NCBI RefSeq assembly: GCF_003052165.1 | Contig: NZ_CP024869.1 | Span: 2,638,001-2,702,000 of the forward strand | From: Dietzia sp. JS16-p6b | Lineage (GTDB): Bacteria > Actinomycetota > Actinomycetes > Mycobacteriales > Mycobacteriaceae | Reading direction: 5' to 3' | Length of the DNA: 64,000 bases | Notes under the pieces: model-generated | Databases searched by the model: none | What the model saw: only the letters and a program-made list of their open reading frames with translations | Told to the model about the DNA's origin: nothing | Made by a program: the position numbers and the translations under genes | Part shown: in pieces, positions 57,198-64,000 of the stretch | How positions within the stretch are numbered: position 1 is the first letter of the stretch | How the letters are laid out: the number at the start of each line of letters is the position of its first letter

Positions 57198-58457
57198 ATG
57201 GAGCGCATGGATCCACGGCCGCGCCCTCCCGCTTCGACCGATGTCCTCGTGGTGGGGTGCGGCCCCGCCGGTTCGGCCACCGCCACCTGGTTGGCGCGGG
57301 CCGGGCGCGAGGTCACGGTGCTGGACGCCGCGGCGTTCCCCCGGGACAAGACCTGCGGCGACGGCCTGACCCCACGGGCGATGGGCGAGGTCGACCGGTT
57401 GGGACTGGGCGGGTGGGCGCGTGACCGGATCACCATCCGGGGACTCGAGTTGCGGGGCTTCGGTCACGAGCGACGCGTGCCGTGGCCGGACGGGGATCAC
57501 GGCGGGGTCGCCTCGGCGGTGCGTCGCACGGTGTTCGACGACCGGCTGCGTGCGGTGGCCGTCGAGGCCGGGTCGACGGTGCTCGACGGTGTTCGGGTGA
57601 CCGGCGTGGAGAAGGGTGACGACGGCGAGGTCGTCGCTGTCCGGGCCGGGGCCGACCGCATCGCGTGCCGGACCCTCGTCCTCGCGGACGGCGTGCGCTC
57701 GCCGGTGGGCCGGATGCTGGGTCGGACCTGGCACCGGGACACGGTGTACGCGGTGGCGGCACGGTCGTACGTGCGGTCGGCCAGGCACGATCATCCGTGG
57801 ATCGGTTCGGACCTGGAACTCCGCGACGAGGCCGGCACGATCCAGCCCGGCTACGGCTGGGTGTTCCCGCTGGGCGACGGGGAGGTCAACCTCGGGGTGG
57901 GCGCCCTGGCCACGGCGACCCGGCCGGCGAACGTCGCGGTCAGAGACCTCCTGCTCCACTACGCCCGTAGCGTCCGCCGGAGCTGGGCGTTGGAGGGTGA
58001 CCCGCACGCGGTGACGTCGGCACTGCTCCCGATGGGCGGGGCGGTCTCGGGGCTGGCCGGCCCTAACTGGGCGGCGGTGGGCGACGCCGCCGCCTGCGTC
58101 AACCCGCTCAACGGCGAGGGCATCGATTACGCGCTCGAGGGCGGGCGGCTCCTCGCGGACCTCGTCACCGCCGGCGGCGCGGGCGGCGATCTGACCCGGG
58201 CGTGGCCGGAGGTGCTGCGCCGGAACTACGGCGAGGCGTTCGCCATCGCCCGGGACGCCGCCAGGCTGCTCACCTACCCGCGGTTCCTTCCGCTGGCAGG
58301 GCCGGTGGGGATGCGGTCGCAGACTCTCATGTCGGCGGCGGTACGGTGCATGTCCAACACGGTGGCGGAGTCGGACCGCGATCTCGTCGCCCGCGCGTGG
58401 CGGGCCGCGGGGTCGGTGGCCCGCCGTCTCGACCGACGCCCGCTCTTCGCCGACTGA
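57198..58457 (+). CDS. menJ: Menaquinone reductase (geranylgeranyl-reductase family)
   Basis: A 419-residue flavoprotein. FAD site VVGCGPAGSATATWLARAG near the N-terminus, PRDKTCGDGLTPRAMGEV, and the second FAD motif WAAVGDAAACVNPLNGEGID. It matches M. tuberculosis MenJ (Rv0561c) along the chain. MenJ saturates one isoprene unit of the menaquinone side chain (to give MK(H2)). ATG 57198 or the in-frame ATG at 57207; neither has a clear ribosome site. Divergent from the prenyl synthase, convergent with menG. Confidence 0.92.
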   Translation: MERMDPRPRPPASTDVLVVGCGPAGSATATWLARAGREVTVLDAAAFPRDKTCGDGLTPRAMGEVDRLGLGGWARDRITIRGLELRGFGHERRVPWPDGDHGGVASAVRRTVFDDRLRAVAVEAGSTVLDGVRVTGVEKGDDGEVVAVRAGADRIACRTLVLADGVRSPVGRMLGRTWHRDTVYAVAARSYVRSARHDHPWIGSDLELRDEAGTIQPGYGWVFPLGDGEVNLGVGALATATRPANVAVRDLLLHYARSVRRSWALEGDPHAVTSALLPMGGAVSGLAGPNWAAVGDAAACVNPLNGEGIDYALEGGRLLADLVTAGGAGGDLTRAWPEVLRRNYGEAFAIARDAARLLTYPRFLPLAGPVGMRSQTLMSAAVRCMSNTVAESDRDLVARAWRAAGSVARRLDRRPLFAD

Positions 58458-58476
58458 CCGGGCCCGCCGGGTCGGG

Positions 58477-59166
58477 TCAGGCCGGGCGCCGGGCCAGGTG
58501 GATCGCCGCGATCCCACCGGTGAGGTTGGTGACGCTGCAGCGCTCCCACCCGCTGGACTCCACCAGGGCGCGCAGCGCCCTCTGGTCCGGCCAGTCGCGG
58601 ATCGACTCGGCCAGGTACACGTACGCGTCGGGGTTCGAGGACACGCTGGTGGCGATCCTGGGCAGCGCCCGCATGAGGTAGTTCATGTAGACCGCACGGA
58701 AAGGCGGGAAGACGGGCGTGGAGAACTCCACCACGGCCAGTCTGCCCCCCGGCCGGACGACCCGCGCCATCTCGCGCAGCCCCGCTGCAGTGTCCTGCAC
58801 GTTGCGCAGCCCGAAGCTGATGGTGGCGGCATCGAAGGACTCGTCGGCGAACGGCAGCCTCATCGCGTCGCCGGCGACCTTGGGCACGTCACGCCCGGCG
58901 CCGGCACGGAGCATTCCCAGCGAGAAGTCGGCGGCCACGCACCACGCGCCGGACTTGGCCAATTCGACCGTGGAGACCGCGGTCCCGGCGGCCAGGTCCA
59001 GGATGCGCTCCCCGGGTCGGGGTGCGAGCAGCGACCGTGCCCGGCGGCGCCACACGTGGTCCATTCCCCCGGACAGGATGGTGTTGGTCAGGTCATAGCG
59101 CTTGGCCACGCCGTCGAACATCGACGCGACGTCGCGGGGCTGTTTGTCGAGATCGGCGCGGGACAC
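58477..59166 (-). CDS. menG: Demethylmenaquinone methyltransferase
   Basis: A 229-residue UbiE/MenG. Motif [18 protein letters not shown], then [20 protein letters not shown], and the family signature [17 protein letters not shown]. It methylates demethylmenaquinone in the last step of menaquinone synthesis. Equivalent to Rv0558, between mgtA and menJ as in mycobacteria. Confidence 0.94.
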   Translation of the reverse strand: MSRADLDKQPRDVASMFDGVAKRYDLTNTILSGGMDHVWRRRARSLLAPRPGERILDLAAGTAVSTVELAKSGAWCVAADFSLGMLRAGAGRDVPKVAGDAMRLPFADESFDAATISFGLRNVQDTAAGLREMARVVRPGGRLAVVEFSTPVFPPFRAVYMNYLMRALPRIATSVSSNPDAYVYLAESIRDWPDQRALRALVESSGWERCSVTNLTGGIAAIHLARRPA

Positions 59167-59204
59167 GCTGTCGACGCTACCCCGCGGCGCGGCGGCGGAC
59201 AGGG

Positions 59205-60455
59205 TCAGGCCACCGCCCGCGTGGCGCGTCCGGGGCCGACCCGGCCGGGGATCGACCGGGCGCCGGCGGCGCGGTAGTGGTCGAACAGCTGGCCGCAGAC
59301 GGCGTCCCAGGTGCGCCCGGCGACGGTCGCTCGCGCGCCCGCGGCCAGCCGGGCGTGGTCGGCCAGGACCCGGTCCACCGTCCGGGAGACCTCCTCGGCG
59401 TATCGGCGGGGATCGAGGAGATAGCCGTTGACGCCCGCTCGGACCAGGTCACGGGGGCCGCCCTGGTCGGGGCCCACGACCGGCACCCCGGAGGACTGGG
59501 CCTCCTGGATGGACTGGCAGAACGTCTCGAACTCGCCGGCGTGGCAGAACACGTCGAGGGTGGCGTAGGCCTGATCGAGCTGGTCACCGTGGAGTTCGCC
59601 GGTGAAGATGGCGTGTGGCATGGCGGCGCGGAGGGCGGGGCGGTCCGGCCCGTCGCCGACGATGACGAGGCGCAGGTCCCCGTCGGGACCCGAGCGGTCG
59701 GCGAGTGCCCGGAGCCGCTCGACGTGCTTCTCCGGAGCCAGTCGACCGACGAACCCCACGACGGGCCGGCCGTCCGGGGACCACAGATCGTGGAGGGCCT
59801 GGCTGCGCCGGGACGGGGCGAACCTCTCTGAGTCGACCCCCCGCCCCCACCGGTACAGGCGCGGGATGCCGTGCGCCGCCAGGTCCTCCATCGCGGCGGT
59901 GGACGGAGCCAGGGTGCGGTCGCAGGTCGAGTGGATGGCACGGGTCCACGCCCAGGCCGCCTCCGCCATCGCACCGATCCCGTATGAGGTGGAGAACCCC
60001 GCGACGTCCGTCTGGTAGATCGCCACCGACGGCACGTCCAGCGCGCGCGCCGCAGCGGCGCCGGCCGCGCCGAGGACGAAGGGGGAGGCCAGATGGACCA
60101 CGTCGGGAGAGAAGTGCCGCAGCGCGTTGTAGACGCTCGGGCTGGGCGCGCCCACGGGCAGAGAGGACACCACCGGAACGCGGACGGCGGTGACCCGGTG
60201 GACCGGATAACCCAGGTGGTGCTCTGGTCCGGGGTCGGGCGCCCCGGGGGTCCCGAACAGGGGTGCCACGGCGCTGACCAGGGGGTGGGACCGGACCGCA
60301 TCGGTGGCACCCCGTCGCAGACCGACGTTGCCGGACGGCGCGACCACCAGACAGTCGTGGCCGTGCCGACGTGCGTACTCGAGGACCCTCAGGACGGAGT
60401 TGGTCACGCCGTTGACGCTGGGCAGGAACGATTCGGTGACGATGGCTACGCGCAC
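59205..60455 (-). CDS. mgtA: GDP-mannose-dependent alpha-mannosyltransferase
   Basis: A 416-residue GT4 transferase starting at GTG 60455 ([20 protein letters not shown]), the MgtA (Rv0557, once called PimB) N-terminus. The donor domain holds [16 protein letters not shown] and [19 protein letters not shown]. MgtA mannosylates a glucuronosyl-diacylglycerol to start lipomannan-like glycolipids. A GTG nine codons upstream is possible. 38 bp from menG and 37 bp from the small membrane protein gene, same strand. Confidence 0.88.
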   Translation of the reverse strand: MRVAIVTESFLPSVNGVTNSVLRVLEYARRHGHDCLVVAPSGNVGLRRGATDAVRSHPLVSAVAPLFGTPGAPDPGPEHHLGYPVHRVTAVRVPVVSSLPVGAPSPSVYNALRHFSPDVVHLASPFVLGAAGAAAARALDVPSVAIYQTDVAGFSTSYGIGAMAEAAWAWTRAIHSTCDRTLAPSTAAMEDLAAHGIPRLYRWGRGVDSERFAPSRRSQALHDLWSPDGRPVVGFVGRLAPEKHVERLRALADRSGPDGDLRLVIVGDGPDRPALRAAMPHAIFTGELHGDQLDQAYATLDVFCHAGEFETFCQSIQEAQSSGVPVVGPDQGGPRDLVRAGVNGYLLDPRRYAEEVSRTVDRVLADHARLAAGARATVAGRTWDAVCGQLFDHYRAAGARSIPGRVGPGRATRAVA

Positions 60456-60492
60456 ACCGTCACTGTCTCCCACCCGGGCCACCGGACGGTGA

Positions 60493-60972
60493 TCAGCGCG
60501 GGACGGTGCGGGGAACTCGTGGTGACGGTCTGTGAACCCCCGGTGACGCCGCGGCGTACGCGAGCGCCGCGAGCGGGACCGTCACCGCGGGGACGGACAG
60601 GGCGGGGACCACGGCGACCGTCCAGCTCCGGCCCGAGACGCGCACGAGGTCGGGGTTGGCGCGGCGGAACTCGACCTGCACCCGCTGACCCTCGACCAGC
60701 CCGATCGGGTAGAAGACGCCGGTCACCGGGCGGACGTGGCGGCCGCCGCCGGCGTCGAACTCCACCGCGGCACGACGATCGGTGACCTCGGTGACGGTGG
60801 CGGTCGTACTCCCCATGTCGCGGTCGATGCGCTGGTCGTTGACGAAGCACGCCACCAGGATGAGCGCGGCCGTCAGGAGCGAGAACGCGGCGACGACGAC
60901 CGAGGTGACCCGGACGATTGACCGGGTCCGGACCGCCCGGCGGGCCCGCCTCGCCTCGAGCGTCCTGCTCAC
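60493..60972 (-). CDS. Small membrane protein (DUF3592-like, Rv0556-like)
   Basis: A 159-residue protein with two membrane helices (VTSVVVAAFSLLTAALILVA near the N-terminus and a second near residue 125) and a soluble domain between them, ~75 residues, beta-rich and DUF3592-like (TATVTEVTDRRAAVEF, VEGQRVQVEFRRANPDLVRV). GTG 60972 overlaps the menD stop (GTGA). Rv0556 sits in the same place between menD and mgtA. Function unknown; the long frame upstream belongs to menD on another frame. Confidence 0.8.
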   Translation of the reverse strand: MSRTLEARRARRAVRTRSIVRVTSVVVAAFSLLTAALILVACFVNDQRIDRDMGSTTATVTEVTDRRAAVEFDAGGGRHVRPVTGVFYPIGLVEGQRVQVEFRRANPDLVRVSGRSWTVAVVPALSVPAVTVPLAALAYAAASPGVHRPSPRVPRTVPR

Positions 60973-62741
60973 CCCCCGGCCGCCTCGGACCGCATGGCGG
61001 CGTGGAGGTCGCGTAGCCCGGAGCGGTCGGTGGCCACCCGCACCACCCTCGTTCCGGCGGGCACGATGTCGCGGTGCGCGACGGCCGCCTCGGAGAGCAG
61101 CTGCTCGAGCCCGTCCGGGTCCGTGTCGACGAAGGGGATGCCGAACCCCGCGCACAGGGCGGCGAGATCCGCCCCGTGCGGGGTGCCGAACACGCGCTCG
61201 AAGTCGGTCGCCAACCGGGGGTCGCCCTGTTCGAGGAGGGCGAAGATCCCGCCCCCGTCGTCGTCGGCCACCACGATGGTCAGATCGTCGGGCTGCTCCT
61301 CCGCCGGCCCCAGCAGCAGCCCCGACACGTCGTGGAGGAAGGTCAGGTCGCCGAGCAGGGCGATGGTCCGGCCCGGTGCCGCCAGCGCGACCCCGATCGC
61401 GGTGGACACGGTGCCGTCGATCCCGGACGCACCCCGGTTGGCGTAGACGGCGACATCCGGGTCGAGCGGACCCACCAGGGACAGGTCGCGGATCGCATTG
61501 GAGGCACCCACGACGAGATGGTCGCCACCCCGGATGCCACGGGCCACCGCCCGGGCCACGTGCACCCCCGTGGGAGCCGCGCTCCCGAGGTGGGCGTCCA
61601 GGACCCGGTCGACGGCGGCCCGGGCGCGGGCGTCGGCGCGACCGGTGACGTCGGTCCACTCGGGATCGACGCCCCACCCGGTGAGGACGGAATCGGCGAA
61701 CTCGGCCGCGCTGCCGGTCGGGTTCGGGGCGTGCGGGCCCGCGTCGAGGATCACGAGGTCGACGTCCGGGTCGGCGAGCAACCTGGTGACCGAACGGTGC
61801 AGGGTCGGCCGCCCGGTCACCACCACCTGCTCGGGCCGCACGGCGGGAACCGCGAGGGGATGCACCGGGTGCAGCGGAACCGGGGCGCCCGGCTCCGCCA
61901 CGGTCGGCACCCCCACGAGTCCGGCCACCGGCCCGGCGCCGGCACCGGCGACCACCAGCGTGGGGCGGGTCAGGTCCACGACCACGGCCGAGTCGGCGGG
62001 TGCGGAATCGACCCCCGCGCCCGCCCGCTGGACCCAGGGGCGGCCGTCGGGCCGGCCGGCCGGGAGTCCGCCCGGCCTCGAGTGCTGGTCCGGCCCGTCG
62101 TCGTCGCCCCGGCCGGCCCCGGCAGCCTCCCCGACCACGTGGTCCTCGTCCCCCTCGGCCGGGACCAGCGGTTCGCGAAACGAGATGTCCACCTGAACCG
62201 GTCCGGGGTGGCCCGGGGCGGTCGCGGTGAGGATCGCGCGGCCGATCGCGCTGCGCCAGTGACGGTGTTCGGTGTCGGGGTCGCCGGCCGCGCCGAGTTC
62301 GATGACGGCGCGAGCGTGCGGACCGAACAACCCCACCTGGTCGATGGTCTGGTTGGCGCCGGTCCCCCGCAGTTCGGGAGGACGGTTGGCGGTCAGCGCG
62401 AGGATCGGCACGCCCGAGTGCGCGGCCTCGACCATCGCCGGATGGAGATTGGCCACCGCGGTTCCGGAGGTGACGACGACGGGGACCGGGCGCCTGGCCG
62501 CCGCGGCCAACCCCAGTGCCGTGAACGCCGCCGCACGCTCGTCGATCCGCACGTGCAACCGCAGGTGGCCGGTCCGCTCGGCGGCCGCGAGCGCGAGCGC
62601 CAGTGGTGCGCTGCGCGAACCCGGGCACAGCACCGCGTCGGTGATCCCGTGACGGATCAACTCGTCGACGACGACGCGGGCCTGGGCGGTGCTCGGGTTG
62701 CTCGCGCGGGGCGTGTTCGGGGCGGACCGGCTGGGGTTCAT
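60969..62741 (-). CDS. menD: 2-succinyl-5-enolpyruvyl-6-hydroxy-3-cyclohexene-1-carboxylate synthase
   Basis: A 590-residue MenD. N-terminal ThDP domain: VDELIRHGITDAVLCPGSRS, then LRLHVRIDERAAAFTALGLA with the catalytic Glu, and NRPPELRGTGANQTIDQVGL. C-terminal domain: ANRGASGIDGTVSTAIGVAL and ALLGDLTFLHDVSGLLLG. A disordered Gly/Asp/Ala-rich insert (~45 residues near 200-250) makes it longer than the ~554 residues of M. tuberculosis. It joins isochorismate and 2-oxoglutarate in menaquinone synthesis. ATG 62741. Confidence 0.93.
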   Translation of the reverse strand: MNPSRSAPNTPRASNPSTAQARVVVDELIRHGITDAVLCPGSRSAPLALALAAAERTGHLRLHVRIDERAAAFTALGLAAAARRPVPVVVTSGTAVANLHPAMVEAAHSGVPILALTANRPPELRGTGANQTIDQVGLFGPHARAVIELGAAGDPDTEHRHWRSAIGRAILTATAPGHPGPVQVDISFREPLVPAEGDEDHVVGEAAGAGRGDDDGPDQHSRPGGLPAGRPDGRPWVQRAGAGVDSAPADSAVVVDLTRPTLVVAGAGAGPVAGLVGVPTVAEPGAPVPLHPVHPLAVPAVRPEQVVVTGRPTLHRSVTRLLADPDVDLVILDAGPHAPNPTGSAAEFADSVLTGWGVDPEWTDVTGRADARARAAVDRVLDAHLGSAAPTGVHVARAVARGIRGGDHLVVGASNAIRDLSLVGPLDPDVAVYANRGASGIDGTVSTAIGVALAAPGRTIALLGDLTFLHDVSGLLLGPAEEQPDDLTIVVADDDGGGIFALLEQGDPRLATDFERVFGTPHGADLAALCAGFGIPFVDTDPDGLEQLLSEAAVAHRDIVPAGTRVVRVATDRSGLRDLHAAMRSEAAGG

Positions 62742-62751
62742 CCCCCCCAGC

Positions 62752-63774
62752 CTAGTTGTCACCACCGGTGACCGCCGGGTCGTCGTCGTGGGGTCCGGCG
62801 GCCGCGGCGGCGAGCCGGTCGGCGAGTGCCGCGAGATGCCCGCGCAACCCGTCGGGCGACTCCACGACGAACGGCGCGGGCAGCCGACCCAGGTACCAGG
62901 CCAACTCGTCGAGGGCGGCGGCGCCGGTCTCCAGACGACAGGCCGGGCCGTCGGGGTGGTCGACGGGCCGGAGCTCCGTGACGGTGCCGAAGGTGGGTGG
63001 GAAGCACTCGCGCACGTCCCGGGCGGTGGCCTGGACCACGACACTGGCGCGGTGCTCGTACGGAGCGGTCGTCACCGAGTGCTGGACGTGGGTGGCCGGG
63101 TCCGGCACGTCCGGGCGAGGGGTGAACCGCCAGCGACTGCGGTGCACCGCGCGGATGCGGTCCAGCCGGAAGGTCCGCCAGTCCGCACGCTCGAGGTCGT
63201 AGGACAGCAGGTACCAGCGTCGGCCCAGCACGACGATCCGGTAGGGCTCGACGCGGCGTTCGGTATCGCGGCCGGCGCGATCGCGGTAGTCCAACCGCAC
63301 CTGCTCGCTGCCCCGCACCGCGTGACCGAGCTCCATGAGCAGTGCCGGCTCCACCGGGGTGTCGGTACCGGGGACGGCCACCATCGACTCGCTCACGTCG
63401 GCGACCCTCTCCCGCAACCGGCCGGGCATGACCTGGTCGAGCTTGGTCAGCGCGCCCAGAGCGTGCTCGCCGACGCCGGCCACCGCCCCGCCGGCGGCGA
63501 GCCTCAGGGCGATCGCCACCGCGACCGCCTCGCGGTCGTCCAGCAGCAGGGGCGGAAGCCGGCGGCCCGACCCCAGCCGGTAACCGCCGCCCGCGCCGCG
63601 TTCGGATTCGACCGGATACCCCAGGTCACGCAGCCGGTCCACGTCCCGCCGCACCGACCTGGTGGTCACACCGAGTTCGGCCGCCAGCTCCGGCCCGGTC
63701 CACACCGCGCGCCGCTGGAGCAGGTCGAGCAAACCCAGTACGCGCTGGGTCGTGGGCGTTCTGTCGGCGGTCAC
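62752..63774 (-). CDS. WYL-domain transcriptional regulator
   Basis: A 340-residue regulator. Start GTG 63774 gives TADRTPTTQRVLGLLDLLQR and an N-terminal winged HTH (TGPELAAELGVTTRSVRRDV). The WYL domain contains PYRIVVLGRRWYLLSYDLER (the conserved WYL triad), followed by the C-terminal WCX domain (about 240-315). WYL domains bind ligands, often nucleic acid or small molecules, and commonly control a divergent gene; a DinB-like gene starts 145 bp away on the other strand. 10 bp upstream of menD, so it may also be read through into it. Confidence 0.9.
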   Translation of the reverse strand: MTADRTPTTQRVLGLLDLLQRRAVWTGPELAAELGVTTRSVRRDVDRLRDLGYPVESERGAGGGYRLGSGRRLPPLLLDDREAVAVAIALRLAAGGAVAGVGEHALGALTKLDQVMPGRLRERVADVSESMVAVPGTDTPVEPALLMELGHAVRGSEQVRLDYRDRAGRDTERRVEPYRIVVLGRRWYLLSYDLERADWRTFRLDRIRAVHRSRWRFTPRPDVPDPATHVQHSVTTAPYEHRASVVVQATARDVRECFPPTFGTVTELRPVDHPDGPACRLETGAAALDELAWYLGRLPAPFVVESPDGLRGHLAALADRLAAAAAGPHDDDPAVTGGDN

Positions 63775-63847
63775 GTCACCCAGTGTCGCACCGTCAGCGG
63801 ACCGGATCTGTCCTGATCGACTGAGAGTCTGTTGTCGGACCACGGTG

Positions 63848-63866
63848 CGGATCAGCAACTGATCCG
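63848..63866. promoter_or_regulatory. Inverted repeat in the WYL/DinB divergent gap
   Basis: CGGATCAG and CTGATCCG form a perfect 8-bp inverted repeat around CAA, in the 144-bp gap between the WYL regulator and the partial gene at 63919. An outer 6-bp pair (TGTCGG 63833-63838, CCGACA 63878-63883) surrounds it. Candidate operator for the regulator. Confidence 0.4.
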
Positions 63867-63918
63867 TTGCCCGTCCGCCGACACCATCCCGTTCACGAGA
63901 CACACCCAGGAGATCGTC

Positions 63919-64000
63919 ATGCCACTGTTCGCCGCCACCCACACCACCGAACGCGAGACCCTACTCGAATGGACCGACCACGCGCTCGTCAACGCCCGCT
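63919..64000 (+). CDS. Partial gene, DinB/mycothiol-transferase-like N-terminus
   Basis: ATG 63919 (AGGAGA upstream) opens a frame of 27 codons to the right edge. The peptide (TERETLLEWTDHALVNAR) resembles the first helix of DinB/DUF664 proteins, which act on mycothiol or small toxic molecules. Too short to be sure. Confidence 0.45.
   Translation, partial: MPLFAATHTTERETLLEWTDHALVNAR

Noticed and set aside
57069-58517. An 833-codon version of the polyprenyl synthase
   Set aside because: The part upstream of 57068 lies opposite menJ and has no family sequence; the conserved protein begins near 57068.
60973-62628. A 711-codon version of the small membrane protein
   Set aside because: The upstream portion is a low-complexity shadow of menD; the GTG at 60972 overlapping the menD stop is the natural start.

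Overview
This window looks like chromosomal DNA of a high-GC, mycolic-acid-type actinobacterium (order Mycobacteriales), and a Dietzia-like genome is the best fit. Three things point there. RpoB, RpoC, MceG and the menaquinone genes read as close relatives of the mycobacterial proteins. The blocks tRNA-Trp/secE/nusG/rplK/rplA and menD/membrane protein/mgtA/menG/menJ/polyprenyl synthase keep the mycobacterial order. The carotenoid operon ends in a fused lycopene cyclase/elongase of the kind described from Dietzia. The genus is inferred from memory, not from a search.

Layout. 1-9.7 kb (all minus): a VWA protein (cut by the window edge) with its MoxR/ChlI-like ATPase; an AhpD-like protein, a pirin and an SDR; an F420/FMN-type luciferase-like oxidoreductase; and a compact three-gene set (GT4 glycosyltransferase, methyltransferase, alpha/alpha-toroid protein). 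9.8-17.7 kb: rpoB-rpoC with promoter and terminator. 17.9-29.7 kb: one long mce operon running mceG-yrbEA-yrbEB-mceABCDEF and two Mce-associated proteins, nearly all joined by overlapping stop/start codons; it should build a complete envelope lipid importer with its own ATPase. 29.7-31.0 kb: rplJ-rplL with a long leader. 31-34.4 kb: lipid kinase, CaiB-type CoA-transferase and HMG-CoA-lyase-like enzyme. 34.4-38.4 kb: rplA, rplK, nusG, secE, tRNA-Trp and a hadAB-like pair. 38.4-45.6 kb: a thiamine-diphosphate enzyme, then a two-component system facing a tripartite tricarboxylate transporter (tctCBA). 45.6-52.3 kb: tRNA-Met, tRNA-Thr, a GT2 glycosyltransferase, the C50 carotenoid operon (crtE-crtB-crtI-lbtA-lbtBC) and tRNA-Tyr. 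52.4-55.7 kb: YajQ-family protein and the molybdate transporter modABC. 56-62.7 kb: menaquinone synthesis (polyprenyl synthase, menJ, menG, menD) with mgtA and a small membrane protein. 62.7-64 kb: a WYL regulator divergent from a partial DinB-like gene.

The genes are mostly housekeeping and envelope functions. Transcription and translation genes (rpoBC, rplJL, rplKA, nusG, secE) alternate with envelope-lipid genes (mce, hadAB, mgtA) and isoprenoid genes (crt, men). I see no insertion sequence, prophage, CRISPR array or defence locus. The most unusual DNA is non-coding: a perfect 62-bp palindrome after rplA, and a set of short tandem repeats just downstream of stop codons (units of 42, 26, about 16 and 10 bp). 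The most interesting gene-level points are the placement of mceG at the head of a complete mce operon between rplJL and rpoBC, the cyclase/elongase fusion, and the uncharacterised GT4/methyltransferase/toroid cassette.
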